From Streptomyces macrolidinus (lineage in GTDB: Bacteria; Actinomycetota; Actinomycetes; Streptomycetales; Streptomycetaceae): DNA of 64,000 nt. The notes below the pieces were generated by a model that saw only the letters and a list, made by a program, of their open reading frames with translations, was not told the origin of the DNA and did no database searches. Positions within the stretch are counted from its first letter, which is position 1, and each line of letters starts with the position of its first letter. Both the position numbers and the translations under genes were made by a program. Positions 23,715 to 31,850 of the stretch are shown here, piece after piece. The stretch covers positions 62,001 to 126,000 of the forward strand of contig NZ_JAMWMR010000019.1 of assembly GCF_023887685.1 (NCBI RefSeq), written 5' to 3'.

Positions 23715-26438
23715 GTGACCGGGATGAGTGTGGAGATGGGCGCGCAGGCCGCGCGGTCACGGGCCCTTGCCGTGCTGCGGGTCCGCGGCCGGGCGCTGGC
23801 CGCCGCCCTGCTGCCCGCGGCGGTCGCCGTCGTGCTGCTCGCCGGTGGCGCCACCGGCCACCTCAGCGGGGGGCACTGGACGACCGCGCGCTGGATCACG
23901 ACCGGCGTCGCCGTGGTCGTCCTGCTCTCCGCCACGGGTGTCGCCCTCGTCGTCTCCCGCGCCCGCCCGGCCATGAGCCCGACGGTCCCGATCGCCGAGG
24001 AGTCGGCCCCGGATCTGTACCGCATGGTGCGCGATCTGGCGGACCGCCTCGACGTCCCTGCCCCGTCCGCGATAGCGCTCACCCCGGACTGCGACAGTTG
24101 GCTGGAGGACCGCACCCACCCCGCCCACGGCAAGCCCGCCTCCGCGTCCGCGCGCGAGACGGCGGGGACCTGGGGGATACGCGGCCTGTCGGGGTCCCGG
24201 CAGCATCGCGCCGCGCCCGTGCTCGTCATCGGCTCGCCGTTCCTGTGGTGGATGCGGGTGGGCGAGCTGCGCGCGGTCCTCGCCCCGGTCGTCGCCGGTA
24301 CGGGCCCGTCTGCGCACCCTGACATAGCGGCGGCGCGCCGCTTCGTACGGGGGCTGGACGCGGCCGTGGCCGTGACGTCGACGCCCGGCCGCGGCCCCCT
24401 GACCCGTACGGTGCTGACCGGCGTCGGCTGGGTGGTCCGCCTGATGCTGCGAAGCTGCCGCGGGCATGCCGCGGAGATGGAGCGTGGTGTGGCGGCGGCA
24501 GCGGCCGTGCGCGCGCAGACGGTCGACTACGGTCTGCGGATCGTCGCCCAGGAGCAGGTCGGGCTGGCGTACGCGGGCTGGGACCGGCTGCTGACCCGGG
24601 TAGCGCTGCCGGCCTGGCGGATGGGGCGCTGGCCGTCGCGCCTGGACGCGGGTGTGGTCGCCGCGCTCACGGAACTCTCGCGCCGGGACCGGCTGGCCGA
24701 GAGCTTCACCTCCCGCCTGGGCGAGCGGCCGGCCTGCGATCTGCTGGAAGAGCCCGGCATCGTGGACGAGGCCGCGTCGCTGCTCGCGGCCCGGCTCTTC
24801 CACGGAGGTCCGGCCCGGCCCGGCCCGGACTGGGCCCCGGTGGACTGGCAGGCCTATCCGGACGAGGTCGTCGACCGCAAATGGCGCACGGACGCGGCCC
24901 GCCTCCAGCGCGTCCTGGACACCCTGGGCGTCCACCACACCACGGACACGACCGCACCCGACGCGGACGAGCCGACCCTGGACCGGGTGCTGGAGTACCT
25001 GACGGTCCGGGCGGACGGCGGCGAGGCCGCGGGAGCACGGGGCATCGCCCGCGCGGGCGGCGCGGAGCGGGCCGAGCCGTCCGGACAGGCCAAGCGGCCC
25101 GGGAGAAGTGAACCGGTCAGGCGGATCGAGCGGAACGGGCAGGTGCAGCGCGCCGAACGGGCTTCCGGCGGTGCGGTGATACCCGAGACTGCGGAGACGC
25201 CGGGCGAGAAGGACGGGTCCGGAGACGACGGCCCGTCCAGCGGCATACGCGCCCGCGCGGGCGGCGCGCCGGAGGGCGGACGAGGGACGGACGATCTACG
25301 AGCCGCGAGTACCGGAGGGGGGACGGATGACCTGCAGCCCGGCGAAGGCACCCCCGGCGACGTACATGTCCCGAACGGTGGTGCCTCCACGGACGAGGTC
25401 CACCGAGGCCCTGCGAAGGCTGACGGCGCTGACGGTGTGCCGGACACCCCGGTCGGCGGCGACGGCGACGTGCGCGCCCGGAACGGTGAGGCTTCCGAGG
25501 GCGCGGCCCGCCGTGACCCTGCGACGGCCCCTGGCCCCGAAGGTGCGCCCGACGGCCCGGTCGGCGGCGAGGGCAACGTGCACGTCCCGAACGGTGGTGC
25601 CTCCACGGGCGAGGTTCACCGTGGCCCTGCGACGGCCCCTGGCCCCGAAGGTGCGCCCGACGGCCCGGTCGGCGGCGAGGGCAACGTGCACGTCCCGAAC
25701 GGTGGTGCCTCCACGGGCGAGGTTCACCGTGGCCCTGCGAAGGCTGACGGCGCTGACGGTGTGCCGGACACCCCGGTCGGCGGCGACGACGTCCACGCCC
25801 GGAACGGTGGCGCTTCCTCGGACGGGGCCCACCGTGACCCTGCGCCGGTCGGCGGCGAGGGGGACGCGCACGTCCCGAACGGCGACGCTTTCACGGACCG
25901 GGCCCGCCGCCGCCCTGCGACGGCCCCCGACCCCGAAGGTGCCCCCGGCGCCCCGGACCGCGGCGGCGATGCGGCGGGTGACTTCGACGGCGCCCCCGCG
26001 GTCCTGTTCGCCCCCGATGACGAGAGTCTTCTCGCCGATGCGCGTACCGCTGCCCTCCTCGCCGGGCTCAGTGCCGAGGTGGCGCGGGAGGAGGCGGCGA
26101 TACCCGACGGCGCGGACGCCGGACAGTCGGCCGCGCCGGATCGCACGCCGTGGGACGACGGGATACTCCCGCTGTTCCCGCTCCAGCCGCCCAGCACGGG
26201 CCGCGAACTGCTCGTCGACCATGTCACCGCGATGGTGTGCTGCGCCGCGATGGACACTGCGGGGGCGGTGCCGGGCCTCGACTGGCTGGACGGACCGTCC
26301 CTCCTGGTCCGGGGCGAGCGCACGGCCGACCTGGCGTCCCGGGTCCTCAGCCTGGTCGAGGAGGGCGACCCGGCTCCGCTGCGCTCCTGGCTCGTCGGAC
26401 TGGGCATACGACCGGAGAAACCGCTCCGGTTGGCCTGA
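23715..26438 (+). CDS. Large membrane protein with degenerate M48-like domain and repeats
   Basis: Encodes about 907 residues. Two transmembrane helices occur near the N-terminus (ALLPAAVAVVLLAGG and WITTGVAVVVLLSATGVALV). A domain of M48 metallopeptidase shape follows (about 90-420), but where the HExxH zinc motif should be (after GELRAVLA) the sequence reads PVVAGTG, so zinc and catalysis are likely lost. Residues 550-755 are six diverged 36-residue repeats (VHVPNGGAS, APDGPVGGEG), probably disordered. A conserved C-terminal domain of about 150 residues ends RPEKPLRLA. GTG 23715 is chosen for AGGGGG 12 nt upstream; ATG 23724 is an alternative. Confidence 0.8.
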   Translation: MTGMSVEMGAQAARSRALAVLRVRGRALAAALLPAAVAVVLLAGGATGHLSGGHWTTARWITTGVAVVVLLSATGVALVVSRARPAMSPTVPIAEESAPDLYRMVRDLADRLDVPAPSAIALTPDCDSWLEDRTHPAHGKPASASARETAGTWGIRGLSGSRQHRAAPVLVIGSPFLWWMRVGELRAVLAPVVAGTGPSAHPDIAAARRFVRGLDAAVAVTSTPGRGPLTRTVLTGVGWVVRLMLRSCRGHAAEMERGVAAAAAVRAQTVDYGLRIVAQEQVGLAYAGWDRLLTRVALPAWRMGRWPSRLDAGVVAALTELSRRDRLAESFTSRLGERPACDLLEEPGIVDEAASLLAARLFHGGPARPGPDWAPVDWQAYPDEVVDRKWRTDAARLQRVLDTLGVHHTTDTTAPDADEPTLDRVLEYLTVRADGGEAAGARGIARAGGAERAEPSGQAKRPGRSEPVRRIERNGQVQRAERASGGAVIPETAETPGEKDGSGDDGPSSGIRARAGGAPEGGRGTDDLRAASTGGGTDDLQPGEGTPGDVHVPNGGASTDEVHRGPAKADGADGVPDTPVGGDGDVRARNGEASEGAARRDPATAPGPEGAPDGPVGGEGNVHVPNGGASTGEVHRGPATAPGPEGAPDGPVGGEGNVHVPNGGASTGEVHRGPAKADGADGVPDTPVGGDDVHARNGGASSDGAHRDPAPVGGEGDAHVPNGDAFTDRARRRPATAPDPEGAPGAPDRGGDAAGDFDGAPAVLFAPDDESLLADARTAALLAGLSAEVAREEAAIPDGADAGQSAAPDRTPWDDGILPLFPLQPPSTGRELLVDHVTAMVCCAAMDTAGAVPGLDWLDGPSLLVRGERTADLASRVLSLVEEGDPAPLRSWLVGLGIRPEKPLRLA
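25362..25974 (+). repeat. 108-bp coding tandem repeats
   Basis: About six units of up to 108 bp (36 codons) lie inside the large membrane protein gene. The units starting at 25572 and 25680 are identical over most of their length, while outer ones diverge and one is shortened. Such near-identity implies recent duplication or gene conversion. Confidence 0.85.
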
Positions 26439-26701
26439 CCGTCTGACCTTCGGCCGACCTGTCCGCCGTCGCGACCGACCGCCACAGGACCCGTCCCCTC
26501 TGCGCAAGCCCTCCACACAGCACGGCCGCAGCCCTCACCACTGGCCGGAACTTCCCATTCCGGTCACGTCAATTAGCGACGAACGGTGACGGAGTGCGTG
26601 CGTAATGTGATGTGCTGGGACCGATCGGGCGCCGGCCACAAGCTATCGGGCGCAAGGCAAGAGCCTAGAAGGCTCACGGGGGACGAGGGAGGGGACATCG
26701 T

Positions 26702-28198
26702 ATGGGCTCGGAGCACATTCGCCGTTGGGAGTCGGGTGCCCTCGCGCACGCGGTGACGGACCCCTTCGGCCAGGGGCCGGTTCCTTGGCTGCGGGGCAGT
26801 GAGACGTACTTCGACGACACGGGCCATGTGGTCCCCTGGTACGTGGATCCGGCCCCGCCCCCCCTCCCGTCCCAGGCCAACGGGGCGCGCATCCCGGCCC
26901 CGCGCACGAGCAGCCCTCGCTCGGCCGACGACGTCCACCGCCAGATCAAGGGCTTCACGTCCGCGGGCGCGGTGGCCCCCGGCGAGGCCATCGACTTCCA
27001 CATCACGGTCGACCCGCCGCAGGAGTTCAGCGTCGACGTCTACCGGATCGGGCACTACGGCGGCGACGGCGCCTTCAAGATCACCACCAGCCCCCGTCTC
27101 CCCGGCATCGTCCAGCCGGCCCCGCTCACCGCCGACCGCACGGTCTCCTGCCACCACTGGTGGCTCTCCTGGCGGCTGCCGATCCCGTCGTACTGGAGCG
27201 TCGGCGCGTATGTCGCCGTCCTCACCACCGCCGACGGCTACCGCTCCCATGTCCCCTTCACGGTCCGCGACACCCGCCCGGCCGACCTGCTCCTGCTGCT
27301 TCCCGACGTCACCTGGCAGGCGTACAACCTCTACCCGGAGGACGGCCACACGGGCGCCAGCCTCTATCACGCCTGGGACGCCGACGGCCGGTTGCTAGGC
27401 GAGGCCGAGGCCGCGACCACGGTCTCCTTCGACCGCCCCTACGCCGGAGCGGGCCTGCCCCTCCACGTCGGCCACGCCTACGACTTCATCCGCTGGGCCG
27501 AGCGGTACGGCTACGACCTCGCCTACGCCGACGCCCGCGATCTGCACGCGGGCCGGGTCGACCCCACCCGCTACCGGGGCCTGGTCTTCCCGGGCCACGA
27601 CGAGTACTGGTCCACACCGATGCGCCGCACCGTGGACCTCGCCCGCGAACACGGCACCTCGCTCGTCTTCCTCTCCGCCAACACCATGTACTGGCAGGTC
27701 GAGTTGGGCCCCTCCCCATCGGGCGTCCCCGACCGCCTCCTCACCTGCCGCAAGCGCCGCGGCCCCGGAAAGCCCGCGCTGTGGCGGGAGATCGACCGTC
27801 CCGAGCAGGAGACGATCGGCATCCAGTACGCGGGCCGGGTGCCCGAACCCCACCCCCTCGTCGTCCGCAACGCCGACCACTGGCTGTGGGAGTCGACCGG
27901 CGCTCATGAGCGCGACGAGCTGCCGGGAATGGTCGCCGGGGAGGCCGACCGCTACTTCCCGCGCGCCCGGCTGCCCGAGCATCTGAACCGCATCCTGCTC
28001 TCCCACTCCCCGTACCGGGACAGCGAGGGCGCCCTGCGCCACCAGGAGACCTCCCTGTACCGGGCCCCCTCCGGCGCGCTGGTCTTCGCCTCCGGAACGT
28101 TCGCCTGGTCCCCCGCGCTGGACCGCCCCGGCCATGTGGACTCCCGCATCCAGCAGGCCACCGCGAACCTCCTGGACCGCATCTGCAAACGGGACTGA
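26702..28198 (+). CDS. N,N-dimethylformamidase beta-subunit-like protein
   Basis: Encodes 498 residues resembling the C-terminal domain of the large subunit of N,N-dimethylformamidase. Hallmarks are EFSVDVYRIGHYGGDGA near residue 105, the strand PDVTWQAYNLYPEDG, the segment GLVFPGHDEYWSTPMRRTVD with a conserved His-Asp-Glu-Tyr, and GTSLVFLSANTMYWQVEL. No signal peptide is evident. GAGGGAGGGG precedes the ATG. DMFase activity is not implied; Streptomyces homologues are uncharacterised. It stands between the M48-like gene and purC, all on the plus strand. Confidence 0.82.
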   Translation: MGSEHIRRWESGALAHAVTDPFGQGPVPWLRGSETYFDDTGHVVPWYVDPAPPPLPSQANGARIPAPRTSSPRSADDVHRQIKGFTSAGAVAPGEAIDFHITVDPPQEFSVDVYRIGHYGGDGAFKITTSPRLPGIVQPAPLTADRTVSCHHWWLSWRLPIPSYWSVGAYVAVLTTADGYRSHVPFTVRDTRPADLLLLLPDVTWQAYNLYPEDGHTGASLYHAWDADGRLLGEAEAATTVSFDRPYAGAGLPLHVGHAYDFIRWAERYGYDLAYADARDLHAGRVDPTRYRGLVFPGHDEYWSTPMRRTVDLAREHGTSLVFLSANTMYWQVELGPSPSGVPDRLLTCRKRRGPGKPALWREIDRPEQETIGIQYAGRVPEPHPLVVRNADHWLWESTGAHERDELPGMVAGEADRYFPRARLPEHLNRILLSHSPYRDSEGALRHQETSLYRAPSGALVFASGTFAWSPALDRPGHVDSRIQQATANLLDRICKRD

Positions 28199-28283
28199 CA
28201 CGTTCCGGACGGGCCCCGTGGTCCGGCTCGCCGCCCGCATACGGGAGAATCGAGCCAGTTGGAGAGAACCACGGGGAGGAACC

Positions 28284-29183
28284 GTGTCCGGATTCGTGGA
28301 AAAGCCCGAGCCTGTACAGGTGCCGGGTCTGGTGCATCTGCACACCGGGAAGGTGCGCGAGCTGTACCAGAACGAGGCGGGCGACCTCGTGATGGTCGCC
28401 AGCGACCGTACGTCCGCATTCGACTGGGTGCTGCCGACCGAGATCCCGGACAAGGGCCGGATCCTCACCCGGCTCTCGCTCTGGTGGTTCGATCAGCTCG
28501 CCGATCTGCTGCCGAGCCATGTCCTGAGCACGGAACTGCCGCCCGGCGCGCCCGCCGACTGGGCCGGGCGCACGCTGATCTGCAAGTCACTGCGGATGGT
28601 TCCGGTGGAGTGCGTGGCCCGCGGCTACCTCACCGGCTCGGGGCTCGTCGAGTACAAGCAGTCCCGTACCGTCTGCGGCCTCGCCCTCCCCGAGGGCCTG
28701 GTCGACGGCTCGGAGCTGCCCGCCCCGATCTTCACCCCCGCGACCAAGGCCGCGGTCGGCGAGCACGACGAGAACGTCTCCTACGAGGAGGTCGCCCGCC
28801 AGGTCGGCTCGGAGACCGCCGCCGAGCTGCGGCAGGCGACCCTCGCGGTCTACGGTCGCGCCCGCGACATCGCCCGTGACCGAGGGATCATCCTCGCGGA
28901 CACCAAGCTGGAGTTCGGCTACGACGGCGACACCCTCGTCCTCGCCGACGAGGTGCTCACCCCGGACTCCTCCCGCTTCTGGCCGGCGGACCAGTGGGAG
29001 CCGGGCCGCGCCCAGCCGTCGTTCGACAAGCAGTTCGTACGGGACTGGCTCACGTCCCCGGCCTCCGGCTGGGACCGCTCGAGCGAACAGCCGCCGCCCC
29101 CGCTGCCGCAGGAGGTCGTGGCGGAGACACGCGCGAAGTACGTGGAGGCGTACGAGCGTCTGACGGGCCTCACCTGGTCCTAG
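28284..29183 (+). CDS. purC: SAICAR synthetase
   Basis: Encodes 299 residues of phosphoribosylaminoimidazole-succinocarboxamide synthase, the enzyme that adds aspartate to CAIR. Signatures: HTGKVRELYQ and VMVASDRTSAFDWVLP at the N-terminus, the ATP/substrate loop VPVECVARGYLTGSGLVEY, and the conserved IILADTKLEFGYDGDTLVLA and DEVLTPDSSRFWPAD. Length is that of the longer (SAICAR synthetase I) type. GTG 28284 follows GGGGAGGA. It is monocistronic, ended by a strong bidirectional terminator. Confidence 0.97.
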   Translation: MSGFVEKPEPVQVPGLVHLHTGKVRELYQNEAGDLVMVASDRTSAFDWVLPTEIPDKGRILTRLSLWWFDQLADLLPSHVLSTELPPGAPADWAGRTLICKSLRMVPVECVARGYLTGSGLVEYKQSRTVCGLALPEGLVDGSELPAPIFTPATKAAVGEHDENVSYEEVARQVGSETAAELRQATLAVYGRARDIARDRGIILADTKLEFGYDGDTLVLADEVLTPDSSRFWPADQWEPGRAQPSFDKQFVRDWLTSPASGWDRSSEQPPPPLPQEVVAETRAKYVEAYERLTGLTWS

Positions 29184-29202
29184 TACCGCCCAGTACGGGA
29201 AA

Positions 29203-29241
29203 CACCGAAGGCCCCGGTCGTCATGACCGGGGCCTTCGGTG
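29203..29241. terminator. Bidirectional terminator between purC and tRNA-Gly
   Basis: A perfect 17-bp stem (29203-29219 with 29225-29241) with 5-nt loop separates convergent purC and tRNA-Gly. Confidence 0.92.
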
Positions 29242-29246
29242 ACTGG

Positions 29247-29319
29247 AGCGGACGACGAGGCTCGAACTCGCGACCTCAACCTTGGCAAGGTTGCGCTCTA
29301 CCAACTGAGCTACGTCCGC
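29247..29319 (-). tRNA. tRNA-Gly(GCC), copy 1
   Basis: A 73-nt tRNA: acceptor GCGGACG/CGTCCGC, anticodon loop TTGCCAA (anticodon GCC). CCA is encoded (29244-29246). The gene is identical to the copy at 29804. Confidence 0.96.
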
Positions 29320-29803
29320 ACTGCGCACTGCGCGAGAGCAACTATACCCAACCTCACTCGTGCGCGAGACGCACCGCCGCCCATCGCTGTCCGCACCCGG
29401 TCGGGTCCTGGCGGCTCTCAGCGCAGCGCGGCTCGCGCGGCGATCTCCGCGCCGGGCACCTCGCTGATGTCCGTGCTCCGGCACCTCGGCCTCGCATGCG
29501 ATCAGCTCCGAACGCCGACCGGGGGCGCGTCGGCGACCAACTCCGGTTCCACGCAACGGGGTCCAGTGGGCACGGCGCGGACGACCCCATCGCGCCGTTC
29601 GCCGCTGACGGCCTGCGCAGCGAACTCGCGCGCCCCGTCGCGAGGCTCGTTCCGCAGGAGCGGATTGCCTGTGACCAGTGACGATCAGCCCCGGGCTCCG
29701 GGGAGTTCGGCGCACGCGGATGTGGCAACCCTCACAGGACCCGACCGACTCGCGAGGGAAACGAAAGAGACCCCGGTCCACTGGACCAGGGTCTCTCTTC
29801 TGG
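29320..29803. other. Stretch between two identical tRNA genes
   Basis: About 480 bases. Frames are open but none has a ribosome site and recognisable domain. One minus-strand frame (about 60 residues between stops, ending PELVADAPPVGVRS) has Streptomyces-like codon use but no start codon, so a decayed gene is possible. The terminator of the second tRNA lies at its right end. Confidence 0.45.
29766..29796 (-). terminator. Terminator of tRNA-Gly copy 2
   Basis: Nested complementary arms AGAGACCC and GGTCC pair with GGACC and GGGTCTCT, then the region runs into the next intergenic stretch. Confidence 0.75.
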
Positions 29804-29876
29804 AGCGGACGACGAGGCTCGAACTCGCGACCTCAACCTTGGCAAGGTTGCGCTCTACCAACTGAGCTACGTCCGC
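29804..29876 (-). tRNA. tRNA-Gly(GCC), copy 2
   Basis: Identical in sequence to the gene at 29247-29319, with CCA encoded at 29801-29803. Confidence 0.96.
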
Positions 29877-29957
29877 ATATGCTCCCGACCGGCTCTCACC
29901 GATCGGTGCGAGCACCAGCCTACCTGATCCACAAGGATGGTCGGACCGATGCCGTAG

Positions 29958-30029
29958 AGCGGGTGACAGGAATTGCACACTGCGCCTCCCCCTTGGAAAG
30001 GGGGTGTTCTACTACTGAACTACACCCGC
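29958..30029 (-). tRNA. tRNA-Gly(TCC)
   Basis: A 72-nt tRNA: acceptor GCGGGTG/CACCCGC, discriminator T, anticodon loop TTTCCAA (anticodon TCC). No CCA is encoded. Confidence 0.93.
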
Positions 30030-30229
30030 GCGTCCTCGGGGTTCCGGCCTTTCGGCCTTGCCCCTCGGCGTGCTCCAGACTCTAGCTGATCACCAGGGGG
30101 AGAACGCAAGTCGGCTGCCGGCAGGGGCCGATGGGGGTGTGAGCGGCTGCCGGGCGCCGAGCGGCGGGGTGCGCGCCGGCGGGCTCCGGGCGGACCCGGT
30201 CAGGTCCGCCCGGAGCCCGCCCGGACACC

Positions 30230-30547
30230 TCAGTGCGCCTGCGCGAACGCCTCGTACACCTTCTTGGGGATGCGGCCCCTTGGCGGTACGTCCATGTTGT
30301 GCGAGCGCGCCCAGGCGCGGACCGCGGCCGGGTCGGGCGTCAACGCCGTGTGCGTGTACGACTTCCCGGACTTCGCCTTCTTGCGCCCGGCCTCGACGTA
30401 CGGCGCCAGCACCTTGCGCAGCTTCTTTGCATTGGCTCGATTGAGGTCGATCTCGTACGACTTGCCGTCCAGACCGAAGGCGATGGTCTCCGCCGCTTCC
30501 GAGCCGTCGATGTCGTCAAAGAGAGTGACTACGACACGCTGCGCCAC
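30230..30547 (-). CDS. Lsr2-family nucleoid protein (LsrL-like)
   Basis: Encodes 105 residues of the actinobacterial Lsr2 family, H-NS-like proteins that coat AT-rich and foreign DNA and silence it. The N-terminal dimerisation part is AQRVVVTLFDDIDGSEAAET and YEIDLNRANAKKLRKVL. The C-terminal DNA-binding part has WARSHNMDVPPRGRIPKKV with the RGR AT-hook-like motif that enters the minor groove. GTG 30547 is chosen for AAGGGAC upstream. In S. coelicolor the gene at this place is the Lsr2 paralogue lsrL (recollection). Its upstream region is AT-rich, consistent with autoregulation. Confidence 0.93.
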   Translation of the reverse strand: MAQRVVVTLFDDIDGSEAAETIAFGLDGKSYEIDLNRANAKKLRKVLAPYVEAGRKKAKSGKSYTHTALTPDPAAVRAWARSHNMDVPPRGRIPKKVYEAFAQAH

Positions 30548-30909
30548 GAATATCGGTCCCTTCGTGCGACACCTCCGCGGCCACCCTTCCCGACGTGCAC
30601 AGACGTCGGAAGATGACGGAGAGATGTCGACTGTCCGGCAGTAATTGAGCGAAGTATCGGCTATTGCCATTTCCTTTGTACAGTGCCTGGCATTGCACTG
30701 TGAAGACCGACGGAATGCCTCCGCGTGTCCGAGGGGCAATGCTCTCCCCGGCTTCTGCGGATTTTCCAATGATTTTCCTTGCGATCTCCGCAGGTGGTCG
30801 CCACTGTGTCGTGACGGCGGTCACGTAGGAAGCTACGAATCTACGCGAGTAGAAATTTTGTGCGGGTAGTCTGAAGGGACCTGCTCAGCACCACACACCG
30901 GGAGTGCCA
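30548..30909. other. AT-rich divergent intergenic region
   Basis: About 360 bases between the divergent lsr2-type gene and purS, markedly richer in A/T than the window (runs such as GATTTTCCAATGATTTTCC). It must hold both promoters. A 7-bp dyad is at 30680-30701. Confidence 0.6.
30680..30701. promoter_or_regulatory. Dyad in lsr2-type/purS promoter region
   Basis: ACAGTGC and GCACTGT form a perfect 7-bp inverted repeat spaced by 8 nt; a candidate operator. Confidence 0.4.
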
Positions 30910-31173
30910 GTGGCACGCGTCGTAGTCGACGTCATGCTCAAGCCGGAGATTCTCGACCCGCAGGGCCAGGCGGTGCAGCGCGCGCTGCCGCGGCTCGGAT
31001 TCGAGGGTATCTCCGACGTACGTCAGGGAAAGCGATTCGAACTCCAGGTGGACGGGCCGGTCGATGACGCCGCGCTCGCCCGTATCCACGATCTGGCGGA
31101 GTCCTTCCTCGCCAACACCGTGATCGAGGACTTCACCGTCAAGGTGGAGGAAGTGGCGGAGGCTGCGAAGTGA
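30910..31173 (+). CDS. purS: FGAM synthase subunit PurS
   Basis: Encodes 87 residues of the small structural subunit of phosphoribosylformylglycinamidine synthase. It begins VARVVVDVMLKPEILDPQGQ and contains RLGFEGISDVRQGKRFEL, both characteristic, and ends in an acidic helix. GTG 30910 has GGGAG 5 nt upstream; GTG 30904 is an alternative. Its stop overlaps the purQ start (GTGA), so purS-purQ-purL are translated as a coupled operon. PurS bridges PurQ and PurL for ammonia transfer. Confidence 0.95.
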   Translation: MARVVVDVMLKPEILDPQGQAVQRALPRLGFEGISDVRQGKRFELQVDGPVDDAALARIHDLAESFLANTVIEDFTVKVEEVAEAAK

Positions 31174-31850
31174 CCGCTCGTATCGGCGTCGTCACTTTCC
31201 CCGGCAGCCTCGACGACCGGGACACTCAGCGCGCGATCCGCCTCGCGGGCGCCGAACCGGTCGCTCTCTGGCACAAGGACAAGGACCTGCGCCAGGTCGA
31301 CGCCGTCGTCCTGCCGGGCGGCTTCTCCTACGGCGACTATCTGCGCGCGGGCGCCATCTCCCGCTTCTCGCCGGTGATGGAGACCGTCATCGAGCAGGCG
31401 AAGGCCGGCCTTCCGGTGCTCGGTATCTGCAACGGCTTCCAGGTCCTCACCGAGGCCCATCTCCTCCCGGGCGCGATGCTCGGCAACGACCACCTCCACT
31501 TCATCTGCCGCGACCAGAAGCTGCGCGTGGAGAACGCGCGGACCGCCTGGACCAGCGACTACGAGGCGGGCCAGGAGATCCACATCCCGCTGAAGAACAT
31601 GGACGGCCGGTACGTCGCCGACGCGTACACGCTCGACAAGCTGGAGGCCGAGGGGCGGGTGGTGTTCCGCTACCTCGACCTGAACCCCAACGGCTCGCTG
31701 CGTGACATCGCGGGCATCACCAACGAGGCCGGGAACATCGTCGGCCTCATGCCGCACCCCGAGCACGCCGTCGAGCCGCTGATCGGTACGGGTCGTACCG
31801 ACGGTCTGCCGTTCTTCACCTCGATTCTCAAGAAATTGGTTGGCGCATGA
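31170..31850 (+). CDS. purQ: FGAM synthase subunit PurQ (glutaminase)
   Basis: Encodes 226 residues of the class I glutamine amidotransferase subunit that supplies ammonia to PurL. The nucleophile Cys is in LPVLGICNGFQVLTEA, and the His-Glu pair is in GLMPHPEHAVEP. The start is ITFPGS-like (VVTFPGSLDDRDTQRA) as in PurQ. It overlaps purS and purL by 4 nt each. Confidence 0.97.
   Translation: MTARIGVVTFPGSLDDRDTQRAIRLAGAEPVALWHKDKDLRQVDAVVLPGGFSYGDYLRAGAISRFSPVMETVIEQAKAGLPVLGICNGFQVLTEAHLLPGAMLGNDHLHFICRDQKLRVENARTAWTSDYEAGQEIHIPLKNMDGRYVADAYTLDKLEAEGRVVFRYLDLNPNGSLRDIAGITNEAGNIVGLMPHPEHAVEPLIGTGRTDGLPFFTSILKKLVGA

Noticed and set aside
25362..25974. CRISPR-like array
   Set aside because: The repeats are contiguous, in frame with a gene and without spacers.
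29354..29728. 124-residue minus-strand ORF between tRNA-Gly genes
   Set aside because: No ribosome site, no domain, and Arg/Ser/Pro-rich composition typical of a shadow frame.
29221..29978. ORFs containing VAQLVERNLAKVEVASSSLVV
   Set aside because: Translation of the tRNA-Gly sequences; a well-known annotation artefact.
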